Positions 8,541-17,497 of a DNA stretch of 64,000 nucleotides are shown one piece after another (within the stretch, counting starts at the first letter, position 1; the number at the start of each line of letters is the position of its first letter). The position numbers and the translations under genes are program-made. The stretch lies in the NCBI GenBank assembly GCA_028278645.1, contig JANQDZ010000029.1, forward strand, positions 1-64,000, given 5' to 3'. Source of the stretch: Longimicrobiales bacterium. GTDB lineage: Bacteria > Gemmatimonadota > Gemmatimonadetes > Longimicrobiales > Gaopeijiaceae. The notes beneath the pieces are model-generated. The model was not told where the DNA came from. It saw nothing but the letters and a program-made list of their open reading frames with translations, and did no database searches.

Positions 8541-10262
8541 ATGTCTGTTCAGGAATTGTTCGGCCAACTCTCCCTGGAGCGGGCCTGGGAACACCTTTAT
8601 TGGCTGGAGAAGCACGCTCCCAACCGGATTTCTGGGACTCCGGGCCAGGAGCGGGCTGCTGAGTATTTTGTGGACCAGCTGATCGGGTATGGGTTGGATG
8701 CTCGCCTGGACGCGTTCACCGCATACCGGAGCGTTCCGCTGCGTGGTGGCCTGACCGTCCTCTCCCCAGAGACCTTCGAGATTCCCTGCGAGCCCTGTGG
8801 GCATATTGCCTCCACCTCTGACGAAGGCGTGGAGGTGGACCTGGTCTATCTGGGACCCGGGTCCGAGGAGTCGTATTCGGGAAAGGACGTAAAAGGCGCG
8901 GCGGTCCTGACCGAGATCTCTTCGGGACCGTCCCGGCCGAAAAAAGCCGCCATCGCCGCGTCCCACGGGGCGGCCGCCATCGTATACCTGAACTGGGGTC
9001 GCCCGGAGTTCGACACTATTCCTTGCGGGGCCATCAAGTGCGTCTGGGGGAACCCCACTCGAGCCACCTTGGCCGATGTGCCTCAGATCGCAGCCCTGGG
9101 GGTCTCGAGGGCCGCCGGCGATAAGCTCATAGCAATGCTGGAGCGAGGGCCTGTCCGGGCGCGTCTCGTGGCCCAAGCCTCGAGGGATTGGGGGCCGCTG
9201 ACCCAGCCATGGGCCCGGCTCGGTGCCCCGGGGAATACCACAGGGGATTTCCTCCTGATCGGTGGCCATCACGACGCTTGGGAACCCGGCATGACCGACA
9301 ACGCCGCCGGGAATGCTCTGAAGCTCGAGCTGGCAAGGATCTTCGCCGCCCACAAAGACGTTCTGACGCGGGACATCGTCTTCGGATTCTGGAACGGCCA
9401 TGAGATCGGAGACTATGAGGGGTCCACCTGGTTCGGGGACCACTACTGGGACGACCTCGACCGCCACTGCGTGGCCTATTTTAACGTCGATACGGTGGGC
9501 TCCCGATGGAGCTCTTTTTACCTCGGCGATTCAACGCCGGAGCTGACGAGCTTCCATCGACGGATCGAATCGGAGGTGCTGGGTGTCGAAACCGGCCACC
9601 GGCGCCTGAACCGCGACAACGAACATCCCTTCTTCGGGCTCGGGCTCCCGGCCCTGGAGGGGCGTTTTCATTTTTCCCCCGAACAGATCGAAGAGTGGGG
9701 TGGGGCAAGGGGGAGTTGGTGGTGGCACTCCAAGGCGGACACCCTGGACAAGATCGACAGAGGGCGGTACGAGGAAACGGCGAAGATCTTCGCCGCCTAC
9801 ACATGGGAGATGTGTACCTGCCCCGTCCTCCCCATGGATTTCTCCGGTTGGGGGACCCAGATCCAGGAGTCGGTCCAAGCTATGGAAGAGGTTGGCGGTG
9901 GGCGGTTTGATCTGGCACTGCCGGTGGCTCCTTTTGTGGACGCTGTGTCCAGCCTGAAGAGAGCGACGACTTCAGAAAGAGAGGATGTCCGGATAGCCAA
10001 ACTGAACAGGGCCCTCATGCGTCTGAGCCGCCACCTGCTGCCGGCTTTTGAGACGTTCGGGGGCCGGTATGAACAGGACCTCTATGAACTGGACGCTCTC
10101 ACCAGCCCCGTTCCGGCTCTACATGCCCTTGGAGAGCTCGCCGGGTCCGCACCGGACTCGGAGCTTTCGCACCTGCTCTTTACCGAACTGACCCGGCAGC
10201 GGAATCGCTTGTCTGACGCTCTTCGCTGGGCGACCGAGGAGATGCTGGAGGCCATTGGGTAA
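8541..10262 (+). CDS. M28-family metallopeptidase with PA domain, altered catalytic base
   Basis: A 573-residue protein resembling the glutamate carboxypeptidase II / aminopeptidase branch of M28. A PA-type insert (about 95-215) sits within the catalytic domain. Zinc ligands can be placed at H243 (GGHHDAW), D253 (GMTDNAAG, bridging), E288, D317 (FNVDTVG) and H396 (WWHSKADTLDKID). In M28 enzymes the residue just before the zinc-binding Glu is also Glu and is the general base; here the pair is H287-E288 (WNGHEIG). A helical dimerisation-like region follows (about 440-573). No signal peptide is visible, so the protein is probably cytoplasmic. The ATG follows AGCGGAGCTCGG. The stop codon overlaps the next start (TAATG), so it is coupled to the antiporter genes. 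Confidence 0.88.
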   Translation: MSVQELFGQLSLERAWEHLYWLEKHAPNRISGTPGQERAAEYFVDQLIGYGLDARLDAFTAYRSVPLRGGLTVLSPETFEIPCEPCGHIASTSDEGVEVDLVYLGPGSEESYSGKDVKGAAVLTEISSGPSRPKKAAIAASHGAAAIVYLNWGRPEFDTIPCGAIKCVWGNPTRATLADVPQIAALGVSRAAGDKLIAMLERGPVRARLVAQASRDWGPLTQPWARLGAPGNTTGDFLLIGGHHDAWEPGMTDNAAGNALKLELARIFAAHKDVLTRDIVFGFWNGHEIGDYEGSTWFGDHYWDDLDRHCVAYFNVDTVGSRWSSFYLGDSTPELTSFHRRIESEVLGVETGHRRLNRDNEHPFFGLGLPALEGRFHFSPEQIEEWGGARGSWWWHSKADTLDKIDRGRYEETAKIFAAYTWEMCTCPVLPMDFSGWGTQIQESVQAMEEVGGGRFDLALPVAPFVDAVSSLKRATTSEREDVRIAKLNRALMRLSRHLLPAFETFGGRYEQDLYELDALTSPVPALHALGELAGSAPDSELSHLLFTELTRQRNRLSDALRWATEEMLEAIG

Positions 10263-11674
10263 TGGATCTGGGCTGGCTTTCCCTCCTCCCACCCCTCCTG
10301 GCCATCGGTTTGGCGATCTGGACCAAGCAGGTTTATCCCTCGTTGTTCCTCGGGATTTGGCTGGCGTGGACCATTCTGGCTGATTGGAATCCCTTTCGGG
10401 GGCTCGTGAGAGCCGTGGATGGTCTGGTGGATGTGTTTTCCGATCCCGACCGGGCCATGATTATCCTGCTCACCGTCATGATCGGGGCCCTCCTCACACT
10501 CACCCAGTTCACGGGTGGGATGAGCGGGTTCGTGACCTGGGTGACTCGAAGGGGGATCGTAAGGTCGAAGTGGTCGGCCGGGCTCATGGCCTGGGCCCTC
10601 TCACTGGTCATCATGGTCGAGTCCACCATCGGGATCCTGGTTTCCGGGGCCGTAACCCGACCCCTTTTCGACCGGCTGGGAATGTCCAGAGAACGGTTGA
10701 GCTACATCCTGGACGCCATGTGTTCGCCGAAGACCATGCTGATCCCATTGAACACTTTTGGCGCGTACGTCCTCGGGCTTCTGATCACTCAGGAGGTGGA
10801 GTCTCCGGTGGGGCTCTTGGCGGCCGCGACCCCGTTGAACTTTTATGCGATCCTGGCTGTGGGATCGGCCCTCCTCGTAGGGCTTTCCGATTGGTCCTTC
10901 GGGCCCATGGCCGCTGCCGAAAGACGGGTCCGGGAAGAGGGAAAAGCCCTCAGGGATGGGGCCGAACCCCTGGTTGCTGGAGAGGCTTTGGCTGTGCACG
11001 TGAAGGAGGGGATCACGCCCAGCCCTCTGAACCTTCTGGTCCCGGTAGTAGCCATGGTCGTGGCTCTTCCCATACTTCTGGTGGTTACCGGGGGCGGGAA
11101 TATCACCCGCGGGAACGGATCGGCTTCGGCGTTCTGGGCTGTCCTTATTGGCCTCGCTCTGGGCTCCCTCATGTACCGAATGAGGTCGATGGTGACCCTG
11201 AAAGAGGTCACCGACATGTTCATGAAGGGGGTCGGTGGAATGGTGCCGGTGGGGCTTCTTCTGGTTCTCGCCTTTGGGATCGGAGACGCCTGCCAGGCGC
11301 TGGGCACAGGCCCTTACGTGGCAGGGATTGCCGAAGCGGGCCTGGCGCCGCCGTTGATCCCGGCGGTTCTGTTTGTCACCGCCGGAATCACCGCCTTTGC
11401 CACAGGGACCTCTTTCGGCACTTGGGCCATCATGATTCCCATCGTGGTGCCAATGACCGGCCTCATCGATCTTCACCCGGGCCTGGCTGTGGGGGCGGTT
11501 CTGAGCGGAGGCCTGTTCGGAGACCACGCTTCCCCCATTTCCGATTCCACCATAATCGCCACCATGGCGGCCGGAACCAACCATATCGACCACGTTCGGA
11601 CCCAGCTTCCGTATGCTCTTTCTTTGGCGGGCCTCTCCATCGGGTGCTTTCTCATTTTTGGCCTGGTTCTCTGA
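10262..11674 (+). CDS. NhaC-family Na+/H+ (or carboxylate/H+) antiporter, copy 1
   Basis: A 470-residue integral membrane protein with about 11-12 hydrophobic segments and the NhaC-family C-terminal signature (GDHASPISDSTIIATMAAGTNHIDHVRTQLPYAL). NhaC relatives exchange sodium for protons, and some members exchange malate/lactate or amino acids. Its ATG shares one base with the stop codon of the M28 peptidase gene, implying translational coupling. The downstream gene is a clear paralogue. Placement in one operon with a cytoplasmic peptidase and an oxidoreductase suggests an organic substrate could be involved, but the sequence alone does not decide this. Confidence 0.9.
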   Translation: MDLGWLSLLPPLLAIGLAIWTKQVYPSLFLGIWLAWTILADWNPFRGLVRAVDGLVDVFSDPDRAMIILLTVMIGALLTLTQFTGGMSGFVTWVTRRGIVRSKWSAGLMAWALSLVIMVESTIGILVSGAVTRPLFDRLGMSRERLSYILDAMCSPKTMLIPLNTFGAYVLGLLITQEVESPVGLLAAATPLNFYAILAVGSALLVGLSDWSFGPMAAAERRVREEGKALRDGAEPLVAGEALAVHVKEGITPSPLNLLVPVVAMVVALPILLVVTGGGNITRGNGSASAFWAVLIGLALGSLMYRMRSMVTLKEVTDMFMKGVGGMVPVGLLLVLAFGIGDACQALGTGPYVAGIAEAGLAPPLIPAVLFVTAGITAFATGTSFGTWAIMIPIVVPMTGLIDLHPGLAVGAVLSGGLFGDHASPISDSTIIATMAAGTNHIDHVRTQLPYALSLAGLSIGCFLIFGLVL

Positions 11675-11680
11675 TCCGGC

Positions 11681-13096
11681 ATGGATGCCTACGGCTTCCT
11701 CTCCCTCTTCCCGCCCGTCCTGGCCCTGGGAATGGCCATCCGCACAAAGCAGGTCTATCCCTCGCTCCTCTTGGGGATCTGGTTGGGATTCACGATCCAG
11801 AACGGATGGAATCCGGTTACCGGGGTCGTCTCTTCGGTGGAGGCATTGGTCGGGGTGTTCGGGGACCGGGACCGGACCCTGACGATTCTCCTGAGCCTTC
11901 TAATCGGCGCCCTCATCGCTTTCACTCAGTACTCGGGGGGGATGAAGGGTTTTGTGGAGAGGGTTTCCAGGGCCGGCCTGGCCAAGAGCCGTCGCTCGGC
12001 GGGAGTCCTGGCTTGGGCCATCGGCACTGTGATCTTCGTGGAGGCAAACATCGGGGTTTTTGTTTCGGGCCCCGTGTCCCGGCCCATCTTCGATCGCCTC
12101 CGCATTTCGCGGGAAAAGCTGGCTTACATCCTTGACTCCACGGCAGCGGCCAAAGCCACGGTCATCCCCATCAACTCCTGGGGGGCCTACATCATCGGCT
12201 TGCTGGCTGTCCAGGGCCTGGAGAACCCCTTGAGGGTTATGCTCTCGGCCATCCCCCTCAACCTCTACGCACTCCTTGCCATACTTTCGTCTCTGTTTGT
12301 GGCGTGGTTCGGTGTGGACCTCGGTCAAATGCGGGGCGCGGAGATGCGGGTCCGGGAAGAGGGCAAGTTCCTGCGGGACGGAGCCGAGCCGTTGGTGGCA
12401 AACGAGGTTCTAATGTTGGAGCCGAAGGCCGGAGCGCCTCCCCGGGCCATGAATATGGTCCTTCCCCTGGTCACCCTGGTTGTGGCGGTTCTGGCTGCGC
12501 TCTGGGTAACCGGGAGCGGGAATATCATGAACGGCGCTGGAGCCGCTTCGGTTTTTTGGGCACTGGGCATATGCTTATCCGCGAGCGCCATCTTCTACCG
12601 AGTCCAGGGAGTTCTAACCCTTGGTGAGGTCACGGAGATGTTCATGAAAGGGGTGGGGGGGCTCATCCCCATCGCGGTCCTTTTGATGATGGCTTTTGTC
12701 ATCGGAGATGTCTGCCAGGCCATGGGGACCGGAGCCTACGTGGCGGGTGTCGTAGAAGGGGGGCTACCCAGTTTCCTGATACCGGCTGCTTTGTTCGTCG
12801 TGGCGGGGATCACTTCTTTCTCCACCGGCACCTCCTGGGGAACATGGGCCATCATGATCCCCATCGCCGTCCCCATGATCGGCATCCTGGATCTCAATCC
12901 GAGCTTGGTGATCGCTTCGGTGTTGGGAGGAGGGATCTTCGGGGACCACTGCTCGCCCATCTCCGACAGCACGATCATGGCTTCCATGGCTGCCGGGACG
13001 GACCACATCGACCACGTACGAACCCAACTTCCCTATGCGTTGGCGGTGGGTGGAGTGACCGTGGCTGCCTATCTCATCCTTGGAGCGGTCCTGTAG
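11681..13096 (+). CDS. NhaC-family antiporter, copy 2 (tandem paralogue)
   Basis: A 471-residue membrane protein collinear with the preceding gene along its whole length. Shared blocks include TKQVYPSL, LIGAL...TQ..GGM.GFV, TGTS.GTWAIMIPI and GDH.SPISDSTI, so this is a tandem duplication that has since diverged. It starts 6 bp after the stop of copy 1. Differences fall in the first periplasmic loops and in the putative substrate segments (MVESTIGILVSG against FVEANIGVFVSG). The pair may have different substrates, or may work together as some paired transporters do, which is inference. A GC-rich hairpin lies about 160 bp downstream. Confidence 0.9.
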   Translation: MDAYGFLSLFPPVLALGMAIRTKQVYPSLLLGIWLGFTIQNGWNPVTGVVSSVEALVGVFGDRDRTLTILLSLLIGALIAFTQYSGGMKGFVERVSRAGLAKSRRSAGVLAWAIGTVIFVEANIGVFVSGPVSRPIFDRLRISREKLAYILDSTAAAKATVIPINSWGAYIIGLLAVQGLENPLRVMLSAIPLNLYALLAILSSLFVAWFGVDLGQMRGAEMRVREEGKFLRDGAEPLVANEVLMLEPKAGAPPRAMNMVLPLVTLVVAVLAALWVTGSGNIMNGAGAASVFWALGICLSASAIFYRVQGVLTLGEVTEMFMKGVGGLIPIAVLLMMAFVIGDVCQAMGTGAYVAGVVEGGLPSFLIPAALFVVAGITSFSTGTSWGTWAIMIPIAVPMIGILDLNPSLVIASVLGGGIFGDHCSPISDSTIMASMAAGTDHIDHVRTQLPYALAVGGVTVAAYLILGAVL

Positions 13097-13254
13097 GGCG
13101 CCGAAATCGGCTGAACTGATCTCGGTCGAAACCCCTCTGCGCCACTTGGTCGGTGGCTTCCCCCAGGGCCACCTCTCGCGCCCAGCGTCGGCCAGGTATG
13201 GAGCCAGAGAACCCAGGTCCGGGTTTTCTACAACGTATGACCTCCTATGCAGAA

Positions 13255-13278
13255 GGGCGGGCCCCCGTGGGCCCGCCC
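13255..13278. terminator. GC-rich hairpin between convergent transcription units
   Basis: A perfect 10-bp stem (GGGCGGGCCC, loop CCGT, GGGCCCGCCC) lies between the end of the antiporter operon and the end of the isocitrate dehydrogenase gene. There is no T-run on either side, so termination is probable but not certain. Confidence 0.55.
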
Positions 13279-13330
13279 CTGGTTAGGCGCTGATGCAAGT
13301 CCGAGGCGGAAGTAAGACGCCCCGGGCCGA

Positions 13331-15556
13331 CTACAACTCCTCGATGATCCCGTTCAGGGTCGCACTCGGGCACATGGCCGAGGTGGCCGAGTCTTCGTCA
13401 GGCTTGTAGTAGCCGCCAACGTTCTGGGACGGTCCTTGGGCTCCGTTCAACTCCGAAAGGATCAGATCCTCATTCTCCTCCAGAGCCGCGGCGACGGGTC
13501 CGAACCGCTCAGCCAAAACAGGGTTGGCCTTCTGGTCGGCCAATGCCCGAGCCCAATACAGGGTCAGGTAAAACGTACTGCCTCGGTTGTCGAGCTCGTG
13601 GACCTTCCGGGAGGGTGACCGGGCGTTCCGGAGATAGCTGGCGGTGGCTGCATCCAAGGCCTCGCCCAGCATCAGGGCCTCCGCATTGTTGAACTGCTCA
13701 CCCAGGTGTTGGAGAGAGGCTCCCAGGGCCATGTACTCGCCCAAGGAGTCCCACCGCAGGTGTCCCTCCTTCTCGAACTGCTGCACGTGTTTCGGGGCCG
13801 AACCCCCGGCTCCGGTCTCGAACAGCCCGCCGCCGTTCAGGAGGGGCACGATGGACAACATCCGGGCGCTGGTCCCGATCTCCAGGATGGGGAACAAGTC
13901 CGTCAGGTAGTCTCTCAGCACGTTTCCTGTGACTGAGATGGTGTCCTCGCCACGGCGGATTCTGTCGAGAGAGAACTGCATGGCCTCGACCGGAGGAAGG
14001 ATTTCCACCTGCACGCCGTCGGTGTCCATCTCGTTCAAGTAGGCGACCACCTTCTGGATCAACTCGGCGTCGTGGGCTCTGTCCTTATCGAGCCAGAATA
14101 CGGCCGGGGCCCCTGTGGCTTTGGCCCTCCGGACCGCGAGTTTCACCCAGTCCCGAATCGGTGCGTCTTTGGCCTGACACGCACGCCAGATATCACCCTC
14201 CTCGACCTGGTGCTCCAGGAGAGGTCGGCCCGCACCATCCACCACCCTCATGGAGCCGTTGGACGGTACTTCGAAGGTCTTGTCGTGGGAGCCGTACTCC
14301 TCGGCCTTCTGGGCCATGAGACCCACGTTGGGGACGTTCCCCATGGTGGTGGGATCAAACTGGCCGTGGGCCTGGATATCCTTCACCATCGTTCCATAAA
14401 TGCCGGCATAGCTGGAATCCGGAATCACGGCCTTGCAGTCCTGGAGCTCCCCGTCGGCATTCCACATACGCCCCGAGTCACGGATCATCGGCGGCATGGA
14501 GGCGTCGATTATGATATCGCTGGGAACGTGGAGGTTGGTGATTCCCTTGTCGGAATCGACCATGGCGATCCCTGGGCCGGTCTCGAATACGGCTTGGATG
14601 TCCGCTTCAATCTCCGCCCGTTTCTCCTCGTGGAGGTCTCCGATTTTCGCCAGCACGTCACCGAATCCCTGATTCGGATCCACGCCTAGCTCGTCGAAGA
14701 GTTCACCATGCTTCTCGAACAGATCTGCGAAGAACGCCCGAACGCAGTGCCCGAAGATGATGGGGTCGGAAACCTTCATCATTGTTGCCTTCATGTGGAG
14801 GGAGAAAAGGACCCCCTTCTCCTTCGCATCCGCCACCTCTTTACCGAGGAAATCCACTAAGGCGTTCTTGCTCATGAAGGTTGCGTCCAGCACCTCGCCT
14901 GCCTGAAGCGGGAGAAACTCTTTCAGGACGGTGACAGTGCCGTCGTCGGCTTCATGTTCGATTCGGGCGGTTGTCGCTTCCCTCAGGGTGGTTGCCTTTT
15001 CGTTGCTCCGGAAATCTCCCCCGGTCATGTGGGAAACATGGGTGTGGGACACCTCCGGCCAAGCCCTCATTCGGGGGGGGTTCTCCCTGGCGAACTCTTT
15101 CACGGATTTGGGTGCTCGACGGTCCGAATTCCCCTGCCGAAGAACAGGGTTCACAGCGCTACCCTTCACTGAGTCGTACCTGTCCTTGATCGCCTTCTCC
15201 TCGTCATTCGAGGGTTCCTCCGGGTAGTTCGGGAGACCGTACCCTTTGGCCTGCAGCTCGGCGATGCATTCCTTCATCTGTGGGATCGAGGCGCTGATAT
15301 TCGGAAGCTTGATCACGTTGGCTTCCGGCAGCTCTACCAGCTCTCCCAATTCAGCCAGATCGTCCGAAACCCGCTGGGCCTCTTCGAGAGCGTCAGGAAA
15401 GACCGCCAGGATTCGCCCGGCAAGGGAGATGTCTCGGGTCTCGACCGGGACACCGGTTGCTCCGGCAAAAGCACGAATTACGGGCAGAAAGGCATAGGTG
15501 GCGAGGGCAGGAGCTTCGTCGGTCCATGTATAAATGATGGAGGGTGACTTTTTCAT
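13331..15556 (-). CDS. icd: NADP-dependent isocitrate dehydrogenase, monomeric type
   Basis: A 741-residue protein of the monomeric IDH family (IDH-II). It converts isocitrate to 2-oxoglutarate with NADP in the cytoplasm. The start [20 protein letters not shown] matches the family N-terminus; an in-frame upstream ATG at 15646 would add 30 unconserved residues. Family blocks include [55 protein letters not shown] and [21 protein letters not shown]. The length is standard. It supplies NADPH and 2-oxoglutarate and complements the nearby aconitase gene. The gene faces the antiporter operon and ends about 50 bp from the shared hairpin. Confidence 0.97.
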   Translation of the reverse strand: MKKSPSIIYTWTDEAPALATYAFLPVIRAFAGATGVPVETRDISLAGRILAVFPDALEEAQRVSDDLAELGELVELPEANVIKLPNISASIPQMKECIAELQAKGYGLPNYPEEPSNDEEKAIKDRYDSVKGSAVNPVLRQGNSDRRAPKSVKEFARENPPRMRAWPEVSHTHVSHMTGGDFRSNEKATTLREATTARIEHEADDGTVTVLKEFLPLQAGEVLDATFMSKNALVDFLGKEVADAKEKGVLFSLHMKATMMKVSDPIIFGHCVRAFFADLFEKHGELFDELGVDPNQGFGDVLAKIGDLHEEKRAEIEADIQAVFETGPGIAMVDSDKGITNLHVPSDIIIDASMPPMIRDSGRMWNADGELQDCKAVIPDSSYAGIYGTMVKDIQAHGQFDPTTMGNVPNVGLMAQKAEEYGSHDKTFEVPSNGSMRVVDGAGRPLLEHQVEEGDIWRACQAKDAPIRDWVKLAVRRAKATGAPAVFWLDKDRAHDAELIQKVVAYLNEMDTDGVQVEILPPVEAMQFSLDRIRRGEDTISVTGNVLRDYLTDLFPILEIGTSARMLSIVPLLNGGGLFETGAGGSAPKHVQQFEKEGHLRWDSLGEYMALGASLQHLGEQFNNAEALMLGEALDAATASYLRNARSPSRKVHELDNRGSTFYLTLYWARALADQKANPVLAERFGPVAAALEENEDLILSELNGAQGPSQNVGGYYKPDEDSATSAMCPSATLNGIIEEL

Positions 15557-15703
15557 TGAATCACTTTTCTGATTTGGACTGTGGGGGCCCTTTTCGGACC
15601 GCGGTCGTATTCCCCTTTTCCAGATACTCCTCAAAGCCGGCAGCACCTCATTCCGCGGCCGGCGGAAGACGAAGGGTAGGGTGGAAACGGGCCGGAGACA
15701 ATA

Positions 15704-15741
15704 CGGAAAAGGCCCGGGATTCCATCAAGGGATCCCGGGCC
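15704..15741 (-). terminator. Rho-independent terminator of the serine hydrolase gene
   Basis: On the minus strand a perfect 10-bp stem (GGCCCGGGAT with ATCCCGGGCC, arms 15732-15741 and 15711-15720, 11-nt loop) is followed directly by TTTTCC. It lies about 25 bp past the stop of the gene ending at 15767. Confidence 0.85.
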
Positions 15742-15766
15742 CAAAAGTGGTCGCTGTTCGACGGCG

Positions 15767-17266
15767 TCAGCCTCCTTCCGGATACACCTTGTTCCGGTAG
15801 TTGAGAGGGGTCCTCATGCGGACCACCCGTCCACTGTCATCGGTGTCGAAGATGACCTCGGAACCAGGCCGACTTTCACTCCCAGGGCGCCGGAAAGTGT
15901 CCCCTTCAACGTGCTCGAGGGGTCGGACGGATGGGCTGTCGGAGGGAAGGCCAATGGTCCCGATTCCCTCGCCCCAATGAACGACCACCGTCTCGTCCCC
16001 GCCAAGGCCTCCAGTGTAGGTTCCCAGGTACTTCGTGAAGTCGATGGGGGGGGTCTCGGGCTCCTCCTTCTTCTCCGCCTCTTCTTCTGCTTCCGGGTCC
16101 GCCTCTTTCTCCGCTTTCTTCACCTCGGCCAACAGCGGTTCCTTCACCAGGTCGTAGATCCCGTTCAGATATTTTCCGGCGTTGACCGTGGCGTTCACCG
16201 CGACGGCCACACCGATCTTGTCCTCGTTTTGCATCAAAAACTGGGACCGGAAGCCCGGGCAGCTTCCGCCGTGGCCGACGAAGGTGTCTCCCTCCCTGGC
16301 GGACATGGAGAACCCGAGTCCTCGCATCGTGGTGGACCCCGGGGTGGCGAAGTGTACCCGCTGCATCTCGGCCAGGGTGTAGCCGTGGAGGAGCTCCTCT
16401 TTGTCCCCCCTGAGTCGGAACTGCCATTGAGCGAACTTCGCCAGATCTTCCACTGTCGAAGCGAACCCAGCTGCCGGGGCAATCCCCTCCGCTTCGAAGA
16501 ATCGGGCCGGGTTTCGGTGGCCCTTCCTTGTGATATTCCCATATCCCACTGCCAGCTGACCACCCACGTGTTGGGAAGGCATCTCGGGGTACGTATCGTC
16601 CATCCCCAACGGGTCGAGGATGTGCTCCCTGATGTAGGCGTCGTACGGTTGACCCGAAGCTTCTTCCACGATGTAACCCAGCAGGGAAAGTCCGAGGTTG
16701 GAATACTGGTATCGAGTTTGGGAGGAGTAGAGCGTTTCCTGGTTGCTGAGATGGTCGATGACCTGGTCCTTGGTGGGGAATTCGAATTCCGGGCCGCTCC
16801 AATAAGGGAAATCGGCTTCCCGGGGAAGTCCCCCAGAGTGGGTGAGAAGGCTCTCGACCGTGATGGGGGTGGAGTCCTCGTACTTCTGCTTGAGGTCGAA
16901 GAAGTCAAGGTGTTTGGATATGGGATCGGACAGTTGGAGCTTCCCCTGATCCCGGAGCTGCATGATGGCCACGCTCGTGAAGAGCTTGGAGATGGAGCAT
17001 ATGGAGTAAAGGGTGTTGGTGTCGGCCGGCCGCCCTTGTTCCAGGTCGGCCATTCCCACGGCCCCACTCCAGACCAGGTTTTGGTCGTGAACGATCGATG
17101 CCGAGAGCCCCGGCAGCCTTTCATAGTCCTTCTGCGCATCCAACCAGAGCTCCACCACGGCCAGAGCTTCTTCCAAAGACCCGGTTCGTCCCGAGGTCTG
17201 GGCGGAGGAAAGGGCAGGGAAGAGAAGAGGAAGAGCGGTTATCGCAACGGCCAGGGTGCGTAGCAT
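15767..17266 (-). CDS. Secreted serine hydrolase, beta-lactamase class C / DD-peptidase-like
   Basis: A 499-residue exported hydrolase. A Sec signal peptide (residues 1-23, cut after SSAQ-like sequence) precedes a class C beta-lactamase-type domain with the catalytic SxxK tetrad S91-I-S-K94 and a YSN motif (QYSNLGLSLLGY). A C-terminal charged, Glu/Lys-rich linker (about 380-410) leads to a small beta-rich tail domain often seen in this family. Such enzymes hydrolyse esters, peptides or peptidoglycan stem peptides; the substrate is not readable here. The start at 17266 is preferred because GGAGG lies five bases upstream; an ATG 15 bp earlier falls before this site. A terminator follows. Confidence 0.88.
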   Translation of the reverse strand: MLRTLAVAITALPLLFPALSSAQTSGRTGSLEEALAVVELWLDAQKDYERLPGLSASIVHDQNLVWSGAVGMADLEQGRPADTNTLYSICSISKLFTSVAIMQLRDQGKLQLSDPISKHLDFFDLKQKYEDSTPITVESLLTHSGGLPREADFPYWSGPEFEFPTKDQVIDHLSNQETLYSSQTRYQYSNLGLSLLGYIVEEASGQPYDAYIREHILDPLGMDDTYPEMPSQHVGGQLAVGYGNITRKGHRNPARFFEAEGIAPAAGFASTVEDLAKFAQWQFRLRGDKEELLHGYTLAEMQRVHFATPGSTTMRGLGFSMSAREGDTFVGHGGSCPGFRSQFLMQNEDKIGVAVAVNATVNAGKYLNGIYDLVKEPLLAEVKKAEKEADPEAEEEAEKKEEPETPPIDFTKYLGTYTGGLGGDETVVVHWGEGIGTIGLPSDSPSVRPLEHVEGDTFRRPGSESRPGSEVIFDTDDSGRVVRMRTPLNYRNKVYPEGG

Positions 17267-17497
17267 CGGGTCCTCCTTCAATACGCAGTGAGGGCGGCGA
17301 ATGGTGAAGGGTAAGGGGGGAAAAGGTTGCTCGCTACCTCAGGCGGGCGTCAATGGTGTTCACCACCAGTTCTCCGAATTCCGAGCTATGGGTCGCCCTG
17401 TCACATTCCATGATCCGGCCGGGATTCCTCCTGGAGAATGCCGGGGAAGAGGGGCGCCAGGCCCGTCATGGTACGTTCTTCCGGGCCAGCCAGGCCG

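Noticed and set aside
10384-12135. Long plus-strand frame (583 codons) spanning both antiporter genes in another phase
   Set aside because: It is rich in Arg/Gly/His/Pro, has no recognisable family, and overlaps two well-conserved NhaC genes; it reflects GC-rich codon shadowing.
15911-17263. 450-codon plus-strand frame opposite the serine hydrolase
   Set aside because: The minus-strand gene has a signal peptide, SxxK motif, ribosome site and terminator. The opposite frame has none of these.
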